Assembly: GCA_002438605.1 (NCBI GenBank)
Contig: DJPR01000028.1
Coordinates: forward strand, 1-8,863
Source of the DNA: Ruminococcus sp. UBA6407
GTDB taxonomy: Bacteria > Bacillota > Clostridia > Oscillospirales > Ruminococcaceae
Length of the DNA stretch: 8,863 nt
Direction of reading: 5' to 3'
Below the pieces are notes generated by a model. It saw only the letters and a program-made list of their open reading frames with translations, was not told the origin of the DNA and searched no databases. A program made the position numbers and the translations under genes. Below are positions 1 through 5,934 of this stretch, piece by piece; positions within the stretch are counted from its first letter, which is position 1, and the number at the start of each line of letters is the position of its first letter.

Positions 1-9
1 TGCTTTCTT

Positions 10-38
10 ATTATATCACTTCATCAACTCTTTGTCAA
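10..38 (-). promoter_or_regulatory. Consensus sigma-A promoter pointing out of the window
   Basis: Read on the minus strand, a perfect TTGACA -35 box (33-38) is followed after exactly 17 bases by a perfect TATAAT -10 box (10-15). The -10 box is preceded by TGA, which makes it an extended -10. Transcription would start within a few bases of the left edge and run leftward out of the window. Full consensus in both boxes is typical of very strong promoters such as those of stable RNAs or highly expressed genes, but the gene served is not visible. It is divergent from the mutase promoter at 157-185. Confidence 0.8.
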
Positions 39-156
39 CACTTATGCTTGTACAATGATTTGACATTTTTCTATGTTTTTTTGTGTATATCCACCTTGCG
101 TTGCATTTTATTCATAATTTATATATATTTTATTAGAATTTATTTTATTTACCCCC

Positions 157-185
157 TTTTCAAATTACATTTGTTGTGGTATAAT
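157..185 (+). promoter_or_regulatory. Promoter of the phosphoglucomutase gene
   Basis: The -10 box TATAAT at 180-185 is preceded by TGG, giving an extended -10. A 17-base spacer separates it from a weaker -35 box TTTTCA at 157-162, which matches consensus at four of six positions. The predicted start site near 192 leaves a short leader of about 22 bases that carries AGGAGG at 203-208, so there is no room for a riboswitch. Confidence 0.75.
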
Positions 186-214
186 GTATTTATATATTAT
201 TAGGAGGTTTTTTT

Positions 215-1930
215 ATGTCAGAATTAGAATTGTACAAACTTTGGTGCGAAAACGCTAATGAAGATCCCGACCTTCAGAATGAACTCAAAAGCATTACTGA
301 TGATATGGATGCAATTCGTGATAGATTTTACCGTAACCTTGAATTCGGTACAGGTGGTTTGCGTGGAGTTATCGGTGCAGGAACAAACCGTATGAACATT
401 TATACTGTAAGACATGCAACTCAGGGTCTTGCAAATTATGTTAATGAGGAATATTCCAATCCAAGTGTTGCTATTGCATATGACAGCCGTATCAAATCAG
501 ATATATTTGCTAAAAATGCTGCATCAGTTCTTGCAGCAAACGGTATTAAAGTATATATATATAATGAGTTAATGCCAACTCCTATGCTTTCTTATGCTGT
601 GAGAGCTTTAAAGTGTCAAGCCGGCATAGTTGTTACTGCAAGTCACAATCCTGCAAAATACAATGGTTATAAAGTTTATGGAGATGATGGCTGCCAGATT
701 ACACTTAAAGGTGCAGCCGCAGTTCTTGAAAAAATCAATGAACTTGATGTCTTCAATGATATAAAAATGTCTTCCTTTGACGATGGTTTGGCAAATGGTT
801 CAATATCATACATTGGCGAAGATATAATCAACAGTTATTTCGACAGTGTTTTAACTCAAGGAATAAATATTGACCTTTGTGCTGAAAGCGGACTTAAAGT
901 TGTATATACTCCTCTTAATGGTACAGGAAACAAGCCTGTTCGTACAATTCTTTCAAAAATCGGTATAAAAGATGTTACAGTAGTTGAGGAACAGGAAATG
1001 CCTGATGGCAATTTTACAACTTGTCCGTATCCAAACCCTGAAATCAGAGAAGCACTTGAGCTTGGACTAAAAAAATGCGAAGAAGTTAAACCTGATCTGC
1101 TTCTCGCAACTGATCCTGACTGCGACCGTGTTGGTATTGCAGTTCCTTCGGATAATGGTTATGTTCTTTTCAGCGGTAATGAAGTCGGTGCAATGCTCCT
1201 TGAATATATATGCTCAGAAAGAACCAAAAAAGGTACAATGCCAAAAAATCCTATCGCAGTAAAAACAATAGTTACTACTGATATTGTAAATGAAATAGGC
1301 AAGGCATATAATGTAGAAATTATTGACGTTCTTACAGGCTTCAAGTTTATCGGCGAACAAATAGGTCTGCTGGAGAAAAAAGGTGAAGAAGAAAGATATA
1401 TATTCGGTTTTGAAGAGAGTTACGGTTATCTTTCAGGCGGATATGTTCGTGACAAAGACGCTGTAAATGCTTCAATGCTTATTTGTGAAATGGCTGCTTA
1501 TTACAGAACTCAGGGCATTACACTTCTTCAGGCAAGAGAGAATTTGTACAAAAAATATGGCGTTTATTATCACTCGCTCCACAGCTTCACTTTTGAGGGC
1601 GAAAGTGGAATGATTAAAATGAACAATATTATGAATACTCTCAGAAATGACCATTTAGCTGAGATTGCAGGACTTAAAGTTGTAAGAATTGATGATTACA
1701 AATTAAGCATCTCCAAAGATGTTATTACAGGTGTTTCATCAGACATCACACTTCCTAAGTCTGATGTACTTGCTTTCTTCCTTGAAGGCGGAGCAAAGGT
1801 CATAGTAAGACCTTCAGGTACAGAGCCGAAAATTAAGACATATTATACAGCTAAAGCTCCAACTTATAAAGAAGCAACTGCTCTTGAAGCTAAGCTTAGC
1901 GATGGTTTCAGCAAGCTTTTTCTTGACTAA
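215..1930 (+). CDS. pgcA: Phosphoglucomutase/phosphomannomutase (alpha-D-phosphohexomutase)
   Basis: This is a cytoplasmic enzyme that interconverts hexose 1-phosphate and 6-phosphate (glucose and probably mannose) through a phosphoserine. It feeds UDP-glucose and wall or storage polysaccharide synthesis. At 571 residues it matches the long PgcA-type mutases of Gram-positive bacteria. Visible motifs in family order are FGTGGLRG (44-51), the phosphoserine loop TASHNP (141-146, Ser143), the magnesium loop DPDCDR (300-305), the sugar-specificity loop GFEESYG (398-404) and the phosphate-binding RPSGTEPK (532-539). All are intact. The start is supported by AGGAGG six bases upstream and by a promoter just before it. 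Sequence alone does not settle glucose versus mannose preference, so the symbol rests on length and family resemblance. It appears monocistronic, with a hairpin directly downstream. Confidence 0.93.
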   Translation: MSELELYKLWCENANEDPDLQNELKSITDDMDAIRDRFYRNLEFGTGGLRGVIGAGTNRMNIYTVRHATQGLANYVNEEYSNPSVAIAYDSRIKSDIFAKNAASVLAANGIKVYIYNELMPTPMLSYAVRALKCQAGIVVTASHNPAKYNGYKVYGDDGCQITLKGAAAVLEKINELDVFNDIKMSSFDDGLANGSISYIGEDIINSYFDSVLTQGINIDLCAESGLKVVYTPLNGTGNKPVRTILSKIGIKDVTVVEEQEMPDGNFTTCPYPNPEIREALELGLKKCEEVKPDLLLATDPDCDRVGIAVPSDNGYVLFSGNEVGAMLLEYICSERTKKGTMPKNPIAVKTIVTTDIVNEIGKAYNVEIIDVLTGFKFIGEQIGLLEKKGEEERYIFGFEESYGYLSGGYVRDKDAVNASMLICEMAAYYRTQGITLLQARENLYKKYGVYYHSLHSFTFEGESGMIKMNNIMNTLRNDHLAEIAGLKVVRIDDYKLSISKDVITGVSSDITLPKSDVLAFFLEGGAKVIVRPSGTEPKIKTYYTAKAPTYKEATALEAKLSDGFSKLFLD

Positions 1931-1950
1931 TTAATTTCACTCAATATATA

Positions 1951-1983
1951 AAAAGCCGTGTATCAGCTGATGCATGGCTTTTT
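1951..1983 (+). terminator. Intrinsic terminator after the mutase gene
   Basis: A 10-bp stem pairs 1951-1960 (AAAAGCCGTG) with 1973-1982 (CATGGCTTTT), with one G-T wobble. The 12-base loop contains the palindrome ATCAGCTGAT. The stem runs into a short T run (1979-1983). It starts 20 bases after the stop codon, as expected for rho-independent termination. Confidence 0.7.
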
Positions 1984-2024
1984 AAGTCAACACAGTATAA
2001 TCTTTGTACGGTGTTGACTTAAAA
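1980..2024. repeat. Perfect 14-bp inverted repeat upstream of purA
   Basis: The arms 1980-1993 and 2011-2024 (TTTTAAGTCAACAC and its exact complement) enclose a 17-base loop. A further GTA/TAC pairing is possible inside the loop after one mismatch. The left arm uses the T run of the preceding terminator hairpin, so the two structures compete for the same bases. No T tract follows on either strand, so it is not a standard terminator. It lies upstream of the purA -35 box and could be a protein-binding operator or a second 3' hairpin for the mutase mRNA. Function unknown. Confidence 0.6.
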
Positions 2025-2052
2025 TAAATAATAAAATTATTCCTGTAAATAC

Positions 2053-2081
2053 TTGAATTATGTTTATTTATCTGATATAAT
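2053..2081 (+). promoter_or_regulatory. Promoter of purA
   Basis: A -35 box TTGAAT (2053-2058), a 17-base spacer and a perfect TATAAT (2076-2081) preceded by TGA (extended -10). Transcription would begin near 2088, giving a leader of roughly 54 bases. I see no PurBox-like or purine-riboswitch structure in this leader. Confidence 0.78.
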
Positions 2082-2130
2082 AAATTGTAACTGTGTGGCT
2101 GAAACACAAATATTTTTAAATTTATGAAAA

Positions 2131-2134
2131 GAGG
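2131..2134 (+). promoter_or_regulatory. Ribosome binding site that sets the purA start
   Basis: GAGG ends seven bases before the ATG at 2142. The upstream in-frame ATG at 2124 has only AT-rich sequence before it and no Shine-Dalgarno, so the later ATG is preferred. Confidence 0.75.
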
Positions 2135-2141
2135 AAATAAA

Positions 2142-3416
2142 ATGCCTGCTAATATTGTTGTCGGAACTCAGTGGGGAGATGAGGGAAAAGGTAAGATTAT
2201 TGATATTCTTGCTTCCCGTGCAGAAGTTGTCGTGCGTTCACAGGGCGGTAATAATGCCGGTCATACTGTAGTTAATAACGGTGAAACATATAAGCTTCAT
2301 CTTATCCCGTCAGGAATACTTTATCCGAATACACTTTGTCTTATCGGTGCCGGCGTAGTTCTCGACCCAAAAGACTTCATAAGCGAGCTTGACGGCTTGC
2401 AGGAAAGAGGTATTTCAACTGCTAATCTTAAAATTGACCCAAGAGCTCATATAGTTATGCCTTGGCATATTGCACTTGACGGTCTTTCTGAACAATTCAG
2501 AGGAAATTCTGATATCGGTACTACTAAAAGAGGTATCGGGCCTACATATATGGATAAATATGAAAGATGCGGCATAAGAATGTATGATCTCGTACATCCT
2601 GAAGTCCTTGCAGAAAAGATAAAGTCAACAGGAACTCTCAAAAATAAGATTATTACTGAAGTTTACGGCGGAACTGCTTTTGACCTTGACGCTGTAACCG
2701 CTGAATATACTGAATACGGCAAACGTCTTTTTCCTTTTATGGACGATGTTTCCGTTCTTACATTTGAAGCTCACAAAGCAGGTAAAACTATTATGTTTGA
2801 GGGTGCTCAGGCTACTCTCCTTGATATTGATTTCGGTACATATCCATATGTAACATCTTCACATCCGCTTTCAGCAGGTGTATGTGTAGGTACAGGCGTT
2901 GGTCCGAGAGTTATTTCAAATATAATCGGTGTAGCAAAAGCTTATACAACAAGAGTTGGCAAAGGTCCTTTCCCGACTGAACTTGACGATGAGATCGGTG
3001 ATAAAATCAGAAATGTCGGCGGTGAATTCGGTACTACAACAGGCAGACCAAGAAGAACAGGCTGGTTTGACGCTGTAATTGTCCGTCACTCTGTCAGAGT
3101 TAACGGCCTTGATGCGCTTGCAATTAACAAGCTGGATACTCTTGCAAATATCGATACACTTAAAATATGTGTTGCATACAAGAAGCTGGACGGAACAATT
3201 ATAAATCATTTTCCGGCTGCTTTGGAAGAACTTGAAGGCTGTACTCCTGTATATGAAGAAGCTGAGGGCTTTACTGAGGATATTTCATCATGCAGAAGCT
3301 TTGATGAACTTCCTGAAAGCTGTAAAAAGTATATCGAAAGACTTGAAGAACTTTGCGGCTGTCCAATAAAAATGGTTGGCGTGGGTCCTGACAGAAGTCA
3401 GATAATCGAAAGATAA
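2142..3416 (+). CDS. purA: Adenylosuccinate synthetase
   Basis: This enzyme condenses IMP with aspartate, using GTP, to form adenylosuccinate, the first committed step from IMP to AMP. It is cytoplasmic and acts as a homodimer in known members. From the ATG at 2142 the protein has 424 residues, the usual bacterial length. Visible signatures are the GTP-binding loop with QWGDEGKGK (10-18, catalytic Asp14), NNAGHT (37-42, catalytic His41), the IMP-binding stretch GIGPTYMDKYERCGIR (131-146), the core FEGAQATLLDIDFGTYPY (219-236), the loop TTTGRPRRTGW (298-308) and the guanine-recognition NKLD (329-332). Nothing is missing. An in-frame ATG six codons upstream is the alternative start but lacks a ribosome binding site. 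It has its own promoter and a downstream hairpin and is not clustered with other purine genes here. Confidence 0.97.
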   Translation: MPANIVVGTQWGDEGKGKIIDILASRAEVVVRSQGGNNAGHTVVNNGETYKLHLIPSGILYPNTLCLIGAGVVLDPKDFISELDGLQERGISTANLKIDPRAHIVMPWHIALDGLSEQFRGNSDIGTTKRGIGPTYMDKYERCGIRMYDLVHPEVLAEKIKSTGTLKNKIITEVYGGTAFDLDAVTAEYTEYGKRLFPFMDDVSVLTFEAHKAGKTIMFEGAQATLLDIDFGTYPYVTSSHPLSAGVCVGTGVGPRVISNIIGVAKAYTTRVGKGPFPTELDDEIGDKIRNVGGEFGTTTGRPRRTGWFDAVIVRHSVRVNGLDALAINKLDTLANIDTLKICVAYKKLDGTIINHFPAALEELEGCTPVYEEAEGFTEDISSCRSFDELPESCKKYIERLEELCGCPIKMVGVGPDRSQIIER

Positions 3417-3440
3417 TTAATAAAATCTAAATTTCAACAG

Positions 3441-3469
3441 CACCATACAAAAAATATTTTTGTATGGTG
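3441..3469 (+). terminator. Hairpin terminator after purA
   Basis: A perfect 13-bp stem pairs 3441-3453 with 3457-3469 (CACCATAC plus an A run, against a T run plus GTATGGTG) around a three-base loop. The sequence after it is T-rich but has no long T tract, so termination may be partial. It lies only 27 bases before the next start codon, and I find no convincing separate promoter in that gap. Read-through from purA may therefore supply the next gene. Confidence 0.65.
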
Positions 3470-3495
3470 TATGTTTATTAAAATGAGGTGAGAAA

Positions 3496-4566
3496 ATGAA
3501 TAACGAAGATAAAAAGCTTCAGAATGTTTCAGCTCCAATTCTTGATGATATTGACTATACGCCTTCTTCACCAAAACGTGAAGGACCTCAGGGTGTTTCA
3601 GCTCCTGTTCTTGACGATATGAATTCATATATACCAAACACGTCAAAAAAGGACGGTCCGCAGGGAGTTACAGCACCTATACTTGATAATCTTGACAGCT
3701 ACACTCCAAAAGAAAAGCAAACACCTAAGCAAGACCCTTACGATGATTCGCTTATATTAAAATTCACTCCGGAGCAGCAAAAAGCATTTGACCAGCTTAC
3801 CCCTGAACAGCAGTCACAGGTTATAGAAATGAGAAAGCAGCAGCTTGCTCAGCAAAGAGGATATGATGCTCCGATTCAAGCTCCAAAACTTGATGATGAT
3901 AATTATGTTCCGCCTGTCAAGGAAGAAAAAAAGGATGTTCAACCGCAGGAACCGATTTCTGCTCCTATTCTTGATGATGAACCTGCACCGGCACGTTATG
4001 TACCTAAATATGTTGATGAGGATTTGGAGCGTGCAAAAAAAGAAGCTGCAAAAAGGTCAGTTGCAGATCAGCTTACCTCCAAGCAGAAAGACGAAAAGGA
4101 AAGTCTAAGAATGATGCAGGAGCTTCGACGTGAACGTGAAGCAAAAGCAGCTCAAAAGGGATTTATAATCACAATTGTTATTGCTGTTGTCGGAGTTATT
4201 GCAGCAGTACTATTTACAATTTTTGCATCTGGAGAAGCCTTGGGACTTAAATATAAGGACGCTGATGCTGTAGGATTCAGAAAATTTGTATCCAATTCTG
4301 CTCTTTACCTCGGAATAATATCAGGTATTTCATCACTGCTGCTTCTCACAGGCATCAGAGGACTGAAAAGTCTTGCATCATTTGTATTCTTTGTATATTC
4401 CATTATAATTTTGATTGCAGGAATAGTTGTTCTGCCGCAAAAAGATGGACACATGGCATTGAATACATTGATTTACGGACTTTCTCTTGTTGGTTCAATT
4501 GCAGTATTTATAACACTTTCAGTAAGTGAGTGTGTTGCTCAGCATTTCAAAAAAGAACATTATTAA
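3496..4566 (+). CDS. Unrecognised membrane protein with repeated SAPxLDD motifs
   Basis: I do not recognise a named family. The 356-residue protein has no signal peptide. Residues 1-220 are hydrophilic and predicted cytoplasmic. They hold five copies of a motif of the form V-S-A-P-x-L-D-D...Y-x-P, at about 11-23, 34-47, 58-71, 127-139 and 154-170, rich in proline and acidic residues and probably disordered. Between copies three and four, the stretch 90-118 carries two TPEQQ units eleven residues apart and looks helical. A highly charged, probably coiled helix (about 175-220) leads into four hydrophobic segments at about 223-245, 268-287, 292-313 and 321-343. Basic residues before the first segment and after the last place both ends in the cytoplasm. 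Translation starts at an ATG with GAGGTGA six bases upstream. The repeats could be docking sites for a partner protein; that is inference only. Confidence 0.85.
   Translation: MNNEDKKLQNVSAPILDDIDYTPSSPKREGPQGVSAPVLDDMNSYIPNTSKKDGPQGVTAPILDNLDSYTPKEKQTPKQDPYDDSLILKFTPEQQKAFDQLTPEQQSQVIEMRKQQLAQQRGYDAPIQAPKLDDDNYVPPVKEEKKDVQPQEPISAPILDDEPAPARYVPKYVDEDLERAKKEAAKRSVADQLTSKQKDEKESLRMMQELRREREAKAAQKGFIITIVIAVVGVIAAVLFTIFASGEALGLKYKDADAVGFRKFVSNSALYLGIISGISSLLLLTGIRGLKSLASFVFFVYSIIILIAGIVVLPQKDGHMALNTLIYGLSLVGSIAVFITLSVSECVAQHFKKEHY
3526..4005 (+). repeat. Five degenerate coding repeats (SAPxLDD...YxP)
   Basis: The units begin at 3526, 3595, 3667, 3874 and 3955. The first three are 23-24 codons apart, the fourth follows after 69 codons (three times 23), and the last after 27. 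Units one to three and five keep A-P-x-L-D-[DN], and all five end in Y-[TIV]-P. Nucleotide identity between units is moderate while the peptide motif is kept, which suggests selection on the protein motif rather than recent duplication. Confidence 0.8.
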
Positions 4567-4568
4567 AC

Positions 4569-4799
4569 ATAAATTAAAATCTACTATTATATAACCGCAG
4601 AATAATTGAGGGAAACCCTTTTGAAAAAGGGCTTCCCTCAAACTCCATTCCTAAAACTTTCTATGATTTTTTCGAATGGGCATATGCCCATTCGAAAAAA
4701 TGGTACAAAAGTCTTTGGAAAGGGGTCTGGGGAAGAACCTTTCTTCAGAAAGGTTTGCCCCAGTTAATCAGCAATTTATAATAGTAGATTTTAATTTAT
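4569..4799. repeat. 231-bp long inverted repeat, MITE-like element
   Basis: The 115-bp left arm (4569-4683) and 116-bp right arm (4684-4799) mirror each other along their whole length. The outer 23 bp are perfect (4569-4591 against 4777-4799), the inner 18 bp per arm are perfect (see 4666-4701), and the middle is diverged but alignable. Each arm also folds on itself: 4607-4640 (TGAGGGAA...TTCCCTCA) and 4727-4763 (CTGGGG...CCCCAG, with an inner AACCTTTCT/AGAAAGGTT stem). It could thus form one long rod or a three-hairpin shape. No ORF is present. TA dinucleotides at 4570-4571 and 4797-4798 are compatible with a TA target duplication as made by IS630/mariner-type transposition; this is inference. 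It lies between convergent genes and may also block read-through, although no T tract marks a classical terminator. Confidence 0.85.
4666..4701. repeat. 36-bp perfect palindrome at the centre of the element
   Basis: The half ATTTTTTCGAATGGGCAT is followed directly by its exact complement, with no spacer; the axis lies between 4683 and 4684. It can extrude as a cruciform in DNA or fold as a stem closed by a minimal loop in RNA. Confidence 0.9.
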
Positions 4800-5764
4800 T
4801 CGGCAGAATAATCCTTAAAGCTGATGTTCAGGTCAACGTCGCCTGAAATCCCGGGAATTTTTCCTGTACATGAATACTGCCATATTTCATAGTCATAATA
4901 ATATGTTGCCTTATCACTATATTCTGCCAACCAAAAGTCATAATCCTGCAAACGAGGCAAATCAAGTTTAAACAAAGTTGTTCCCTTATTCTGATAAACC
5001 ATAGGAGTATACCCTGCTGACTTTACACGTTCACAAAATGATATACAGCAATCTGTAAGCACATCAACAGGTATATTATCCGTACGGGCTTTATCGTCAT
5101 AAATTAATTCCCAGTCGTAAACAACAGGATATGTTATATTATACTTTGAAATAACGTCTAACAGAGCATCAGCTTCCTGTATTGCCTCCTCTGTATTTGT
5201 TGCCTGTGAAAAGAAATAAACTCCAACATTTATTCCTGCTTCTATGGCTTTCTGTGCATTTTCCTCAAATGCCTCATCAATGTTGATTTCACCTGAGCCA
5301 TACGTTCTATAGCCAGCACGCAATATTGCAAACTCAACACCTGCATTTTTCACCTGCTGCCAGTCAATAGTTCCCTGATGAACTGAAACATCAATACCAA
5401 AATGAGACTTTATCTGTCCATCTTTTTTATAAAATGTATATCCGTTTCTTGTAACCATAGAATTAAGGTCATACGTACATGCGTCAACATTTTCATAAAC
5501 AGGAAGATAAATTTGACCATATGTAGGGTCAGAAAGAAGAATTTTCTTACCGTCAACCTGATAATATCCTTCCTCTTTTTCTATAACCGCTTTTGTTCTA
5601 ACTTCACTGTCCTGATTTATTTTAGCTGATGTAAAAACGCTTTTCGGAGATGTATCCCTAAAAATCCATGTACAAGCCAATATAACTATAAGAATTAAAA
5701 TTATTAATGCTTCTGTAACAGCAAGAAATCCAAGACGATTTCTTCTTACTTTTCTTTTATCCAT
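4796..5764 (-). CDS. Membrane-anchored GH25 muramidase (lysozyme family)
   Basis: The product is predicted to cleave the beta-1,4 bond between N-acetylmuramic acid and N-acetylglucosamine of peptidoglycan on the outer face of the membrane. The 322-residue protein begins with a basic stretch (KRKVRRNR) and a hydrophobic segment at about 13-35, read as an uncleaved anchor. Cys31 within LAC gives a poor lipobox, so a lipoprotein is less likely. Residues 36-118 form a linker or small N-terminal region of unknown role. The GH25 domain spans about 121-315, with GIDVSVHQG (123-131, Asp125), IDW (133-135), the catalytic strand PVVYDWE (213-219, Asp217 and Glu219) and GDVDLN (308-313) near the end. 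The start has AGGAGG five bases upstream and a strong promoter. The stop codon lies inside the terminal repeat of the neighbouring 231-bp element. No holin or phage gene is nearby, so wall remodelling is likelier than phage lysis. Confidence 0.9.
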   Translation of the reverse strand: MDKRKVRRNRLGFLAVTEALIILILIVILACTWIFRDTSPKSVFTSAKINQDSEVRTKAVIEKEEGYYQVDGKKILLSDPTYGQIYLPVYENVDACTYDLNSMVTRNGYTFYKKDGQIKSHFGIDVSVHQGTIDWQQVKNAGVEFAILRAGYRTYGSGEINIDEAFEENAQKAIEAGINVGVYFFSQATNTEEAIQEADALLDVISKYNITYPVVYDWELIYDDKARTDNIPVDVLTDCCISFCERVKSAGYTPMVYQNKGTTLFKLDLPRLQDYDFWLAEYSDKATYYYDYEIWQYSCTGKIPGISGDVDLNISFKDYSAE

Positions 5765-5796
5765 TTAAACCTCCTGAAAATCAGTTCTTCTTTTTT

Positions 5797-5825
5797 ATAA
5801 TACCACATCTAATTGATTTTGTAAA
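5797..5825 (-). promoter_or_regulatory. Promoter of the GH25 muramidase gene
   Basis: On the minus strand, TTTACA (5820-5825), a 17-base spacer and TATTAT (5797-5802), each one mismatch from consensus, with TGG before the -10 (extended). It is back-to-back with the promoter at 5883-5911, with 57 bases between the two -35 boxes. Confidence 0.8.
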
Positions 5826-5882
5826 TGCTTTTTGTAATTAAATAGAAAAATATGAAAAAATAGTTAATTTAATATTATTTTC

Positions 5883-5911
5883 TTGACTTATATATATTTT
5901 TTTGATATAAT
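5883..5911 (+). promoter_or_regulatory. Promoter of the PRTase-like gene and its small neighbour
   Basis: TTGACT (5883-5888), a 17-base spacer and a perfect TATAAT (5906-5911) preceded by TGA (extended -10). The start site would lie near 5918, so the leader is very short and begins almost at the ribosome binding site. Confidence 0.82.
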
Positions 5912-5919
5912 TATACAAA

Positions 5920-5924
5920 AGGAG
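5920..5924 (+). promoter_or_regulatory. Ribosome binding site that sets the PRTase-like start
   Basis: AGGAG ends ten bases before the ATG at 5935. The in-frame GTG at 5926 is only one base away from this site, too close for initiation, so the ATG is chosen. Confidence 0.7.
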
Positions 5925-5934
5925 CGTGACCAAT

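Noticed and set aside
60..91. TTGACA at 60-65 as a second promoter before the mutase gene
   Set aside because: No acceptable -10 box occurs 16-18 bases downstream; the candidates are GTGTAT and TGTATA. The promoter at 157-185 is much better placed.
1996..2001. TATAAT inside the loop of the inverted repeat as a promoter
   Set aside because: There is no -35 box at 16-18 bases upstream. A matching hexamer alone is expected by chance in AT-rich DNA.
2124..2141. Longer purA start adding six residues (MKRGNK)
   Set aside because: The only Shine-Dalgarno (GAGG, 2131-2134) lies inside this stretch and serves the ATG at 2142. Known PurA proteins start close to the GTP loop, as the shorter form does.
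2088..2141. Purine riboswitch or PurBox control of purA
   Set aside because: The predicted leader is only about 54 bases, with no three-way junction or PurBox-like sequence visible.
3434..3646. Minus-strand reading frame opposite the start of the membrane protein
   Set aside because: It has no ribosome binding site. Its repetitive look is the antisense image of the SAPxLDD repeats, and it crosses the purA terminator.
3845..4108. Plus-strand 87-residue frame within the membrane protein gene
   Set aside because: It is an out-of-frame shadow. Its composition is biased by the Asp-rich and Lys-rich codons of the real gene, and it shows no recognisable domain.
4796..5764. GH25 gene as a sign of a prophage
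   Set aside because: No holin, structural, integrase or attachment-like sequence is nearby, and the protein has a membrane anchor typical of cell-owned wall hydrolases.
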